Of a stretch of 5,591 nucleotides of DNA, positions 1 to 5,480 are shown piece after piece. This DNA comes from Acetobacteraceae bacterium. GTDB taxonomy: Bacteria; Pseudomonadota; Alphaproteobacteria; Acetobacterales; Acetobacteraceae. The first letter of the stretch is position 1, and every line of letters starts with the position of its first letter. The stretch spans positions 1 through 5,591 of the forward strand of contig JASHVB010000711.1 in assembly GCA_030039695.1 (NCBI GenBank), given 5' to 3'. The notes under the pieces are model-generated. The model was not told the DNA's origin and ran no database searches. It was given only the letters and a program-made list of their open reading frames with translations. A program made the position numbers and the translations under genes.

Positions 1-1650
1 CGCCGCCGGCTCGTCCGCCGCTTCCTGGGCGTCTGACAGGCCGAGCACATCGTAGGCCACAGCGGCGAGATGCGAGTTGACGCGCCGCAGGTCGCGCAGG
101 ATCGCCAAATAGAGCGTGCTGGCCTCCAGGTCGCCCTTCGGCCGGCCCTCCAGCCGGCTCAAATGGCGCCGCCCCACCGCTCGCTCCATCGCATTCAGGT
201 TCCGCTTTGCGTCGAGCAGGCTCTGGGCCGACCGGCGATCCTCTGTCATCAGGCTGGCCATCGCCAGTCTCAGGTCTTCCAGCACACAGGCATGGAAACT
301 GCGAAGATCCGTCTCGTCCTCGGGATGCAGTCCGATCTCGCGTTTCATTTTGCGTGACGCGGCATCTGCAAGCCCGCGCTCGATGATGTCGCCGGCATGG
401 CCGAGATTGACCGAGAAATCGAGGATATGGCCGTGGCGCGTCGCGTCAGCGTCCGACAGTTGGTCGGTGCCGAGTTGCGTCAGATAGGCCTTCACCGCCT
501 CCTGCAACCCGTCGAGCGCCTTGCCATTGCGGGCGAGTTCCTTCAGCGCTTCCAGATCGTTCGCCACCAGTGCCTGCAACAACCGGCGTAGCATCGCGTC
601 CACCAGGTCACCCATTCGCAATGCCTCGCGCGAGGCATTGGTCAGGGCAAGATAGGGCGCATCCAGCACTGCCTGTTCGAGATACAGCGGCCCGGCCGTC
701 GAGTCCGCCTTCTTCTGCCGCTCAGGCAACGCGATGGCCAACACACGCGCCGCGGGGTCGAGTATCCAGATGAAGACGACAGCGAGGCCCACGTTGAAGG
801 CGATGTGAAAGTCAACGACATCAGCCCTTAGATCAGGATTAGCCTGCCAGAGCAGCTGTGCAATCGGGCGCGCGAATGGCAGTGCGACCACGGCCCCGAT
901 CACGCGGAACGCCAGGTTGCCGATCGGCAGGCGGCGGCTGGCGGGGTCAGTGGTCGTCGCTTCAAGCACCGGCGGGATCGCGCCGCCGATATTGGCACCA
1001 AGCACCAGCGCGATCGCGGCGAGCGGGGTGACGACGTTGCCCGCCGCCAACGACATGATCAGCAAGATCGAGGCGATGCTGGAATGCGCTGCCCAGGTGA
1101 GGATCGCCGCCAGCGCCAGGTCCAGCAATGGCTCGCGCGTCAGCGCGCCCAGCAGCTCGCGCAACACAGGCGCGGTCTGCACCGGCTGAATGGTGACGAC
1201 GAGCTGGTGCAAGGCCAGCAGCATCAGCCCGAGCCCGATACCGACACGCCCGAGGTCGTGGACGACGCCCTTGCGCCCACGCCGGAACGCCAGGTAGCCG
1301 GCGATCATCAGGATCGGCACGATCCACGATACGTCGAACGACAGCGCCTTCACGATCAGCGCCGTGCCAACATTCGCGCCCAGCATCACAGCGAGCGCCG
1401 GTACCAAGGCGACCGTGCCATCAGCCGCCAGCGACGTCGTCATCATCGCGGTCGCCGTACTGCTCTGCAGCAGTGCCGTGACGACCAGGCCGGCGACGGC
1501 GGCGGCAAAGCGGTTACTCAGCGTGCGGCCGATGACCCGGCGGAGATCGGAGCCGAATGCGCGCACCACGCCGCTCTGCACCATGTGCATTCCCCAGAGC
1601 AGCAGCACGACGTAGCCGACCAATTCGATCAACGCGATGGTTGCGATCAT
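1..1650 (-). CDS. Na+/phosphate cotransporter family protein with C-terminal PhoU-like domain (3' end cut by window edge)
   Basis: Read from the ATG at 1650, the frame is open for 550 codons to the window edge. The N-terminal ~300 residues are membrane-embedded and carry the duplicated Na/Pi cotransporter (PNaS family) signatures: LLQSST (61-65), GANVGTA (91-97), then the second copy AAHSS (187-191) and GANIGG (218-223). FHIAFN (281-286) ends the transporter core. Residues ~335-540 are helical, charged and PhoU-like, with a typical helix near 519-536 (ILRDLRRVNSHLAAVAYD). By family, the protein should move inorganic phosphate with Na+ across the inner membrane, with the PhoU domain cytoplasmic and probably regulatory; direction is not visible. 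Family members are often about 550 residues, so little should be missing. An in-frame TGA lies 11 codons upstream with no other start between, so the ATG at 1650 is the only good start. It lacks a clear Shine-Dalgarno, which suggests translational coupling to the gene before it. The second QSS-type motif has His189 where Gln is usual. Confidence 0.9.
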   Translation of the reverse strand, partial: MIATIALIELVGYVVLLLWGMHMVQSGVVRAFGSDLRRVIGRTLSNRFAAAVAGLVVTALLQSSTATAMMTTSLAADGTVALVPALAVMLGANVGTALIVKALSFDVSWIVPILMIAGYLAFRRGRKGVVHDLGRVGIGLGLMLLALHQLVVTIQPVQTAPVLRELLGALTREPLLDLALAAILTWAAHSSIASILLIMSLAAGNVVTPLAAIALVLGANIGGAIPPVLEATTTDPASRRLPIGNLAFRVIGAVVALPFARPIAQLLWQANPDLRADVVDFHIAFNVGLAVVFIWILDPAARVLAIALPERQKKADSTAGPLYLEQAVLDAPYLALTNASREALRMGDLVDAMLRRLLQALVANDLEALKELARNGKALDGLQEAVKAYLTQLGTDQLSDADATRHGHILDFSVNLGHAGDIIERGLADAASRKMKREIGLHPEDETDLRSFHACVLEDLRLAMASLMTEDRRSAQSLLDAKRNLNAMERAVGRRHLSRLEGRPKGDLEASTLYLAILRDLRRVNSHLAAVAYDVLGLSDAQEAADEPAA

Positions 1651-1683
1651 GGCTCGGTTGCCCCGACCCCACCGGCGTTCCGC

Positions 1684-1968
1684 TCACTTGCCAGCCGCGA
1701 CATGGGCGAAACCGATCGCCATGACAACCAGCATCGCCGCAATATAGACCCGAAGCCCCCAGAACACCGCCTGCTGCCAAGGGCGCAGTGCGACACGCGT
1801 CACCTCCGCCGGCGGCACAAGCCAGCCTTCGTCATGGGCAATGGCGGTCAGCGCCGCGTCGTCATCGGGCTGCCGCCGGTGTCGCGGACGGAGCGGACCG
1901 CCCGACGGTCGGTCAAACGCGCTGCGGAGACGGCGGAGTTCTTCGAAGGACTCGTCACGGTTGGTCAT
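1684..1968 (-). CDS. Small protein with one C-terminal membrane segment, unknown function
   Basis: A 94-residue protein starting MTNRDESFEELRRL. I do not recognise the family. Residues 1-60 are hydrophilic, with an Arg/Pro-rich stretch (21-33) and an acidic patch (DDD, 35-37). Residues ~67-91 (from AVFWGLRVYIAAMLVVMAIG) form one hydrophobic helix close to the C-terminus, so it is probably a tail-anchored or single-pass inner membrane protein with a cytoplasmic N-terminal part. The frame is open upstream to 2028, but the start at 1968 is preferred because an exact AGGAGG lies six bases before it. The gene sits 11 nt after the Nramp stop and 33 nt before the phosphate transporter start, in the same frame as the latter. 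This suggests an accessory subunit or small regulator of one of the two transporters; that role is inference. Confidence 0.8.
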   Translation of the reverse strand: MTNRDESFEELRRLRSAFDRPSGGPLRPRHRRQPDDDAALTAIAHDEGWLVPPAEVTRVALRPWQQAVFWGLRVYIAAMLVVMAIGFAHVAAGK

Positions 1969-1974
1969 GCCACG

Positions 1975-1980
1975 CCTCCT
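1975..1980 (-). promoter_or_regulatory. Strong Shine-Dalgarno that decides the start of the 94-residue gene
   Basis: On the minus strand AGGAGG ends six bases before the ATG at 1968. It abuts and overlaps by one base the TGA of the Nramp gene (1980-1982), so ribosomes finishing the transporter stop on top of this site. This fixes the start at 1968 rather than the upstream ATG at 2028 inside the Nramp gene, and implies coupled translation. Confidence 0.8.
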
Positions 1981-3356
1981 CACAGCGCGTTGGGGAACAT
2001 GGTCGAGATGCCGTACAGGCCGTTGCACACGATCAGCAGGACCATCACCCCGATCGACAGCGCATTGCGCAGCGGCGAATTGGCATGTTCACCGATCAGT
2101 TCGCGGTCGTTCAACAGCATCAGCAGGAACAGCATCGCCGCGGGCATGAACACCGTGGCAATCACCTGCACCGTGAGATTGAGAAAACCGATCGGAACAT
2201 GCGGCAGCATCAGCGTTCCCGCGGCAATGGCGGTGCCCAGCACGGCAGGCGCGTAGAAATACACCGATCGGCGCGGCGAGACATTGACGGACCGCGGCAC
2301 GTCCAAGGCTTCGCCAATCGCCCAGGCTGTGCTGGCGGTGATCACGATCGCAGCAATCAGTCCGGCTTCCAGCAGACCCAGCGCAAACACGACCATCGCC
2401 GCCCGCCCCACGCTCTGGCCGATCGCGTGAACCACAGCATCGTCATCGAGCGAGGAGGCGTTCGGCAGGCCGTGCAGATACTGGCCAGCCAGGACGATGA
2501 TCGCGATGGCAACGACGGCCATGCCGACCACACCAAGCATCAGGTCGCGTCGGCTGGCCTTGATGTCCTTGACCAACAAGCCTTTGTCCACCACGCAGGA
2601 CTGCTGAAAGAACAGCTGCCAGGGCGCGATCGTGGTGCCGAAATTGGCCGAGACCAGGATCAGGAACGACGCCGAGAGCACACCGCCCGGCACGACCCAG
2701 CCGGATTGTCCGGTGAAGGTCCGCCCGATCGCTGCCCAGTCCGGATGCGAGAACAGCGCCAGCGGCACGAACACCAGATTGAATGCCGCAATGAACAGCG
2801 CGACCCGTTCCCAGGTAAAATAATTGAGGAACACCAGGACGCCGACCACGAATGCGAAGGCAAGCGGGATCGTCAGCAGATAGGAAACATGGAACACCGC
2901 GCTGGCGACGCGCACACCGATGAACTCGGTCATCAGTGTGAGGATGTTCGCGGCCACCAGGTCGACAAGCGAAAACGCGCCCCAGAATGTGCCGTAGCGC
3001 TTCCAGATCATCTCGGCGTGGCCGCGCCGCGTGACGGCGCCCAGGCGGATCGTCATTTCCTGCACCAGGTAGGCGATGAACGCGAGCGGAACCATCAACG
3101 GGATGAACAGGCTCAGCCCGTACGTGGCGCCGGTCTGTGCATAGGTGATGACGCCGCCGGCATCGTTGTCACCCAGCATCACGAGCAGTCCCGGACCCAC
3201 GAGGGCGAGGCCCAAGGCCAGGCGGTTGGCCAAGGTTTTCCGGCCGCTACGCAGACGCTGGATCTGCAGACGATCGCGAATGCGATCCTCCAGCCCCTCG
3301 GTATAGCTCGCGGGCATTGCAAGTTCACGAGATAGCAGCCTGCTTTGCGCGGTCAT
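1980..3356 (-). CDS. Nramp-superfamily divalent metal transporter, Nramp-related (Mg/Mn-type) branch
   Basis: A 458-residue polytopic membrane protein. The first transmembrane helix has GPGLLVMLGDNDAGGVITYAQ (split here as GPGLLVML, 54-61, then GDNDAGG, 62-68), aligning with the Nramp DPGN helix: the metal-binding Asp is kept (Asp65) but the Asn position is Gly68. Helix 6 has GTTIAPWQLFFQQS (240-253), aligning with the Nramp MPH motif, with Ala244 replacing the metal-ligand Met and Trp246 replacing His. TEF (143-145) and VVDKGL (255-260) also fit. About 11 hydrophobic segments are visible. The soft Met ligand gives Nramps their preference for transition metals; its loss to Ala is known from Nramp-related magnesium transporters, so Mg2+ and/or Mn2+ uptake at the inner membrane is the likely role. 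The start at 3356 has GGAGA about eight bases upstream; an internal Met14 is possible. It follows a small gene by 14 nt. Classical MntH is less likely because of the changed motifs. Confidence 0.87.
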   Translation of the reverse strand: MTAQSRLLSRELAMPASYTEGLEDRIRDRLQIQRLRSGRKTLANRLALGLALVGPGLLVMLGDNDAGGVITYAQTGATYGLSLFIPLMVPLAFIAYLVQEMTIRLGAVTRRGHAEMIWKRYGTFWGAFSLVDLVAANILTLMTEFIGVRVASAVFHVSYLLTIPLAFAFVVGVLVFLNYFTWERVALFIAAFNLVFVPLALFSHPDWAAIGRTFTGQSGWVVPGGVLSASFLILVSANFGTTIAPWQLFFQQSCVVDKGLLVKDIKASRRDLMLGVVGMAVVAIAIIVLAGQYLHGLPNASSLDDDAVVHAIGQSVGRAAMVVFALGLLEAGLIAAIVITASTAWAIGEALDVPRSVNVSPRRSVYFYAPAVLGTAIAAGTLMLPHVPIGFLNLTVQVIATVFMPAAMLFLLMLLNDRELIGEHANSPLRNALSIGVMVLLIVCNGLYGISTMFPNAL

Positions 3357-3370
3357 GATGCGTCTCCGGG

Positions 3371-3604
3371 TCAGCGGCAGGTGGATCGCGATGAGACGGC
3401 GCGGCCACAGAACCGAGCCGCGGTCGATGGCACGGGTTCTGTCCGATCTTCCGTGTGCCAGCGACAGACGAGACGCCCTTCAGCGGTGCACGCCCACTGC
3501 GCGACCAAGCGAGGACGCGTGGGCGCCGCGGGCCCCCGATCGGGCCAACGATCCCGGAGCGCCGCATGCGCCCGGAGCAGACTAAGGTTGAGGAAGCCGG
3601 TCAT
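3371..3604 (-). CDS. Small basic protein leading the metal/phosphate transporter operon, unknown function
   Basis: A 77-residue protein starting MTGFLNLSLLRAHAALRDRW. I cannot name the family. Its middle (31-50) reads PRLVAQWACTAEGRLVCRWH, a pattern of two short strands, each ending in Trp after a basic residue or Gln, around a Gly turn; I have the impression of similar small alphaproteobacterial proteins but cannot confirm it. The C-terminus is Ser/Arg/Cys-rich with no membrane segment. The start at 3604 is chosen because AAGGAG lies seven bases before it (3612-3617); an upstream in-frame ATG at 3625 has no such site. It ends 14 nt before the Nramp start, so it is almost certainly the first gene of the operon. 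It could be a metal-related accessory protein or act as a translated leader, and a hairpin lies within its 3' third. Three Cys residues (39, 47, 66) and one His (50) could bind metal, but that is only a possibility. Confidence 0.65.
   Translation of the reverse strand: MTGFLNLSLLRAHAALRDRWPDRGPAAPTRPRLVAQWACTAEGRLVCRWHTEDRTEPVPSTAARFCGRAVSSRSTCR
3407..3442 (-). repeat. 8-bp inverted repeat able to form a hairpin before the Nramp start
   Basis: ACAGAACC (3407-3414) is matched exactly by GGTTCTGT (3435-3442), with a 20-nt loop. In minus-strand RNA the hairpin lies within the 3' part of the 77-codon gene, ending about 50 nt before the Nramp ATG. Ribosome passage through the small gene would melt it. 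It may affect translation of the transporter; chance pairing is also possible. Confidence 0.35.
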
Positions 3605-3665
3605 TGGCCCTCTCCTTCGACTCAAGCAGTGGCTCGAGCCCGGAAGGGCCTGACGATGTGGCCTA

Positions 3666-3678
3666 GCGCTTCAGCGCC
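3666..3678. promoter_or_regulatory. Palindromic site upstream of the metal/phosphate operon (copy 1)
   Basis: GCGCTTCAGCGC (3666-3677) is an inverted repeat with 5-bp arms and a 2-nt centre. On the minus strand it reads GGCGCTGAAGCGC, close to the second palindrome GGCGCTTAGCGCC. It lies 62 nt upstream of the ATG at 3604, where an operator or promoter element would be expected. The binding factor is not identifiable from sequence. Confidence 0.3.
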
Positions 3679-3740
3679 AACGGCCCGATCGATGCATGCT
3701 CCGCCCGGGCAATGTTCCAGCCAACTGAAGCGGACACGGC

Positions 3741-3755
3741 AGGCGCTAAGCGCCT
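3741..3755. promoter_or_regulatory. Perfect 15-bp palindrome upstream of the metal/phosphate operon (copy 2)
   Basis: AGGCGCT-A-AGCGCCT is a perfect inverted repeat with 7-bp arms around one base. It shares the core GGCGCT/AGCGCC with the site at 3666-3678, about 75 nt away. Two like palindromes upstream of one operon suggest paired operator sites for a dimeric repressor or activator. It does not look like a Fur or MntR box as I know them. A one-base centre fits a DNA-binding site better than an RNA hairpin. Confidence 0.35.
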
Positions 3756-3793
3756 ACTGTGGCTCTCCGATGGCTGGATGGTAGAGTGCGGTC

Positions 3794-4003
3794 TCATGTC
3801 ATCCCTGCTGGTTGAACGCGGCCCGACAACGCCGAACCGCCACGAAACACCCATATGATGCCGTGCCGGCCCCATATACCCATAGCCAGTATGAGTTCAA
3901 GGTCCTTGTCGCTGCAAAAATCCGGGAGATCGGGCAGCCAACGCGGATGTCGGGCGCGGCACTCGGTTAGGACGTCGGATATCCTTGAGACACCGCTCGT
4001 CAT
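3794..4003 (-). CDS. Possible small hypothetical protein (69 residues)
   Basis: An ORF starting MTSGVSRISDVLTECRARH with GGAGG six bases before its ATG (4010-4014). Its middle reads RWLPDLPDFCSDKDLELILA, a protein-like mix of Trp, Leu and acidic residues unlike the Arg/His/Pro-rich shadow ORFs of the region, and it then has GIWGRHGIIWVFRGG. I do not recognise it. It lies 189 nt upstream of the leader gene on the same strand and begins 26 nt after the large inverted repeat at 4030-4118. The overlapping frame (3897-4187, minus) also has a plausible stretch, NLQVARGDAVEVRDDERCL, so this could be a remnant of a frameshifted gene. Support is the ribosome site and composition only. Confidence 0.3.
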   Translation of the reverse strand: MTSGVSRISDVLTECRARHPRWLPDLPDFCSDKDLELILAMGIWGRHGIIWVFRGGSALSGRVQPAGMT

Positions 4004-4029
4004 CCCTGACCTCCACAGCATCGCCGCGC

Positions 4030-4118
4030 GCAACCTGCAAATTCTGCATCGACGCCATGTCTGCGACACAGGATCGCCCCACCGATGATCGGGGCGCCTC
4101 TTCCTGTGTGCAGGTTGC
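4030..4118. repeat. Large nested inverted repeat, candidate structured RNA or small mobile element
   Basis: The outer arms GCAACCTGCA (4030-4039) and TGCAGGTTGC (4109-4118) are a perfect 10-bp inverted repeat. Inside is a second set: ACACAGGA (4066-4073) with TCCTGTGT (4102-4109), then CGCCCC (4075-4080) with GGGGCG (4091-4096) around a 10-nt loop. In an alternative fold, CTGC (4061-4064) extends the inner hairpin by pairing with GCAG (4110-4113), giving 18 bp in all with small bulges; this competes with the outer arm. No T-run follows on either strand, so it is not a plain terminator. On the minus strand it ends 26 nt before the possible start at 4003; on the plus strand it is about 290 nt before narK. 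No clear target duplication flanks it (TCGCC occurs on both sides, at 4021 and 4121, but not adjacent to the arms). It matches no riboswitch class I know. Confidence 0.5.
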
Positions 4119-4127
4119 TGTCGCCAG

Positions 4128-4154
4128 GTGATCGTTTGTCGTTGCCGCGATCAC
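4128..4154. promoter_or_regulatory. GTGATCG-N13-CGATCAC inverted repeat, candidate operator
   Basis: Exact 7-bp arms at 4128-4134 and 4148-4154 with a 13-nt spacer, 20 nt centre to centre, which places the half-sites about two helical turns apart. It lies ten bases after the large inverted repeat and about 260 nt upstream of the narK start. The spacing would suit a dimeric regulator; the factor is unknown. It is not an FNR box. Confidence 0.3.
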
Positions 4155-4410
4155 GGTGAGCTCTGCGGCACCAGGTAACTGTGACAATGTCGGCAGAACG
4201 CCTGATAATGTCGTCGCGCCGCATCGCCGAAAGCCGGGAGCTCGAAATCGCTAGCTCGCAGGGCGTCATGCTGGGGAAAGGCGAGCGATCAGTGCCGACA
4301 ACAGGCACGTGGACGGAACGTGAAGAACGCATCAGGGCGAGATCCTCACCGTCGCCAGTATGGCTGGCCTAAGCGGTTCACTGCCAAAGGCTTGGGGGAC
4401 CGGAAGCAGG

Positions 4411-5211
4411 ATGCCAAAGTCTGGAAATCTCTCGGTCCTGTTCGTCACCACCTGGGCATTCACCGCGTGTTTCGCGGTGTGGACGATGTTCGGGCTCACG
4501 GGCATACCGATTCGCGCTCAGCTCAATCTGAACTCGACCCAGCTCGGGCTTCTCACCGCCACCCCGGTCCTGACGGGAGCGGGGTTCCGTTTGCCGCTTG
4601 GCATTTGGACAGATCGCTTCGGCGGACGCATCATCATGCTGCTGCTCCTCCTCCTCGTGGGCTGCGCCATCCCGTTGTGGATCTCGTCCTATGCGAGCGC
4701 GCTCTGGCAGTTCCTGCTGGTCGGCCTGGCCCTCGGACTGGTTGGCGCCTCTTTCTCTGTCGGCACGCCCTGTGTTGCGCGCTTCTTTCCAAAAGAGAGT
4801 CGCGGGTTCGCGACGGGATTCTTTGGCGCTGGCACCGCGGGCGCGGCGCTGAACATGTTCGTCGCACCGTTTCTTGTGAACAGCTTCGGCTGGCCATCGG
4901 TGCCAAGGGTCCACGCGGCCGCTCTCCTTGTGACCGCGATCTTGTTTTGCTTCCTTTCTGCCCGCGATCCGGGAGCGGGTGCCGGCTGCCATTCGAATTG
5001 GTGCGCGACGAGATCGCTGAACGCCTTCGGGTCATGGTCGAGGAGAAGGCGCTCCGGCAATACATCAGCGTTCCGGCGGGGAGGGCCGATATTCAGGGCG
5101 CCGACCTCAACGGAACAAAAGCGCCACTCGTTCAATGAATGTGCTTGTCATGGGGCCTGGCGCGGCCAGGCGTTACTGAGGAGCAGCGGCCAACTGTGCT
5201 TGGAGAACTGA
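4411..5211 (+). pseudogene. narK: Truncated NarK-type nitrate/nitrite transporter (N-terminal half, with an out-of-frame tail)
   Basis: From the ATG at 4411 (MPKSGNLSVLF) residues 1-187 match the N-terminal half of the NarK/nitrate-nitrite porter family of the major facilitator superfamily: TAxFAVWTMFG in helix 1, GLLTATPVLTGAGFRLPLGIW (44-64) with the substrate-binding-type Arg60, motif A as TDRFGGR (67-73), SFSVGTPCVARFFPKE (114-129), and the helix-5 nitrate signature as GFFGAGTAGAALN (137-149), with Thr where Asn is usual. Six membrane segments are visible, half of the usual twelve. After ARDP (~4971) the match stops. The frame runs on to TGA at 5211 as 79 hydrophilic Arg/Ser-rich residues unrelated to NarK, because the DNA there codes in another frame for a PpiC-like tail. 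The product should lack the second six-helix bundle and be non-functional. An earlier in-frame ATG at 4360 adds 17 residues; 4411 is preferred because GGAAG lies upstream and family N-termini are short. Whether it is expressed is unknown. Confidence 0.8.
4983..5138 (+). pseudogene. C-terminal remnant of a nar-operon PpiC-type peptidyl-prolyl isomerase
   Basis: In the frame one base off that of narK, positions 4983-5138 encode 51 residues and a TGA. They begin RLPFELVRDEIAERLRVMVE, continue through KALRQYISVPAGRADI, and end NGTKAPLVQ. The middle looks like the C-terminal helix of parvulin/PpiC proteins, where a pattern of the type PFExVRxxIAxxLR is usual. Ends of the form xPLVQ are what I recall for the PpiC/NifM-like isomerase encoded after narI in proteobacterial narGHJI operons. 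The parvulin catalytic domain is absent and no start precedes the piece, so it is a fragment. Recognition is from memory of the family, not a search. It follows the narK fragment with at most about 10 bases of unassigned sequence, and its stop is 57 nt before the start of the next gene. Confidence 0.55.
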
Positions 5212-5480
5212 TCGCGCGGCTTGATTGTCCTGAGGTCGCGAACAGCGTCGTGACGACCCGGCCGTCCGATGTTGCGCGAGAAATCGAACGCCGCGCAGGG
5301 GCGGCGTCTCTGTCGGTGGCGGACTTTGTGGCGGGTGCAGTTCTAGAGTTCATGGAAGGCGCCGACGACGACTTGTGGTTTCAATTGCTCACGATCGTTC
5401 GAAAGTCCCACGATCCCGGGCTGGCTGCAGTGCAGACGATTTTGGCGTGGGTCGTCACGGAACGACAGTCCAGAGTCTAA
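5196..5480 (+). CDS. Small helical protein downstream of the nar remnant, unknown function
   Basis: A 94-residue protein read from a GTG at 5196 (first residues LGELIARLDCPEVANSVV after Met), with GAGGAG at 5178-5183, a rather long 12 nt away. The frame is open further up to an ATG at 5139, giving 113 residues, but that ATG overlaps no good ribosome site and the extra residues (CLSWGLARPG) look unlike a real N-terminus. The protein is mostly helical and acidic: REIERRAGAASLSVADFVAG (48-position region) leads to EGADDDLWFQLLTIVRKSHD and a final hydrophobic helix LAAVQTILAWVV. It has no membrane segment and no motif I can name. Position after the ppiC remnant suggests it was the tail gene of the nar operon and survived the deletion. 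Function unknown; its expression would now depend on the narK-side promoter or a new one. Confidence 0.6.
   Translation: MLGELIARLDCPEVANSVVTTRPSDVAREIERRAGAASLSVADFVAGAVLEFMEGADDDLWFQLLTIVRKSHDPGLAAVQTILAWVVTERQSRV

Larger units (their letters stand above)
3605..4410. other. Poorly coding spacer between the divergent blocks
   Basis: About 0.8 kb between the leader gene on the minus strand and the narK fragment on the plus strand. ORFs here are short, on both strands, and none gives a recognisable protein, tRNA or transposase. The best ORF is at 3794-4003 on the minus strand. A plus-strand ORF at 4181-4372 (starting MTMSAERLIM) has no ribosome site and no recognisable content. It should hold the promoters of both blocks. 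A loose minus-strand sigma70-like pair, TTGAAC and TATATG with a 16-nt spacer (3903 down to 3876), is the nearest match, but its last -10 base is wrong and I do not rely on it. No FNR box (TTGAT-N4-ATCAA) is seen before narK. The spacer holds several inverted repeats listed separately. Confidence 0.5.

Noticed and set aside
1788..3335. A 515-codon plus-strand ORF, and another of 390 codons at 1084-2256
   Set aside because: Both lie antisense to the Nramp and phosphate transporter genes. They are full of Arg, His, Gln and Asp with no hydrophobic core or known motif, as expected for the opposite strand of GC-rich membrane-protein genes.
4292..4308. GTGCC-N7-GGCAC inverted repeat upstream of narK
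   Set aside because: Five-base arms in GC-rich DNA are expected by chance, with no T-run and no known operator match.
4155..4410. Search for an FNR/ANR box or NarL heptamers ahead of narK
   Set aside because: No TTGAT-N4-ATCAA or convincing heptamer cluster was seen by eye, so no anaerobic promoter is annotated.
3605..4410. tRNA, CRISPR array or insertion sequence in the spacer
   Set aside because: No T-loop GGTTCGAATCC-type motif, no regular repeat-spacer pattern and no transposase motif such as a DDE region was found.
4320..4982. The PpiC-like frame extends open upstream through the narK region
   Set aside because: The upstream part is out of frame with NarK motifs and is His/Arg-rich noise. 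Only the segment from about 4983 looks like a real protein.
4378..4992. A 204-codon minus-strand ORF across the narK fragment
   Set aside because: It is antisense to clear NarK motifs, is extremely rich in Arg, Glu and Gln, and has no ribosome site or recognisable content.
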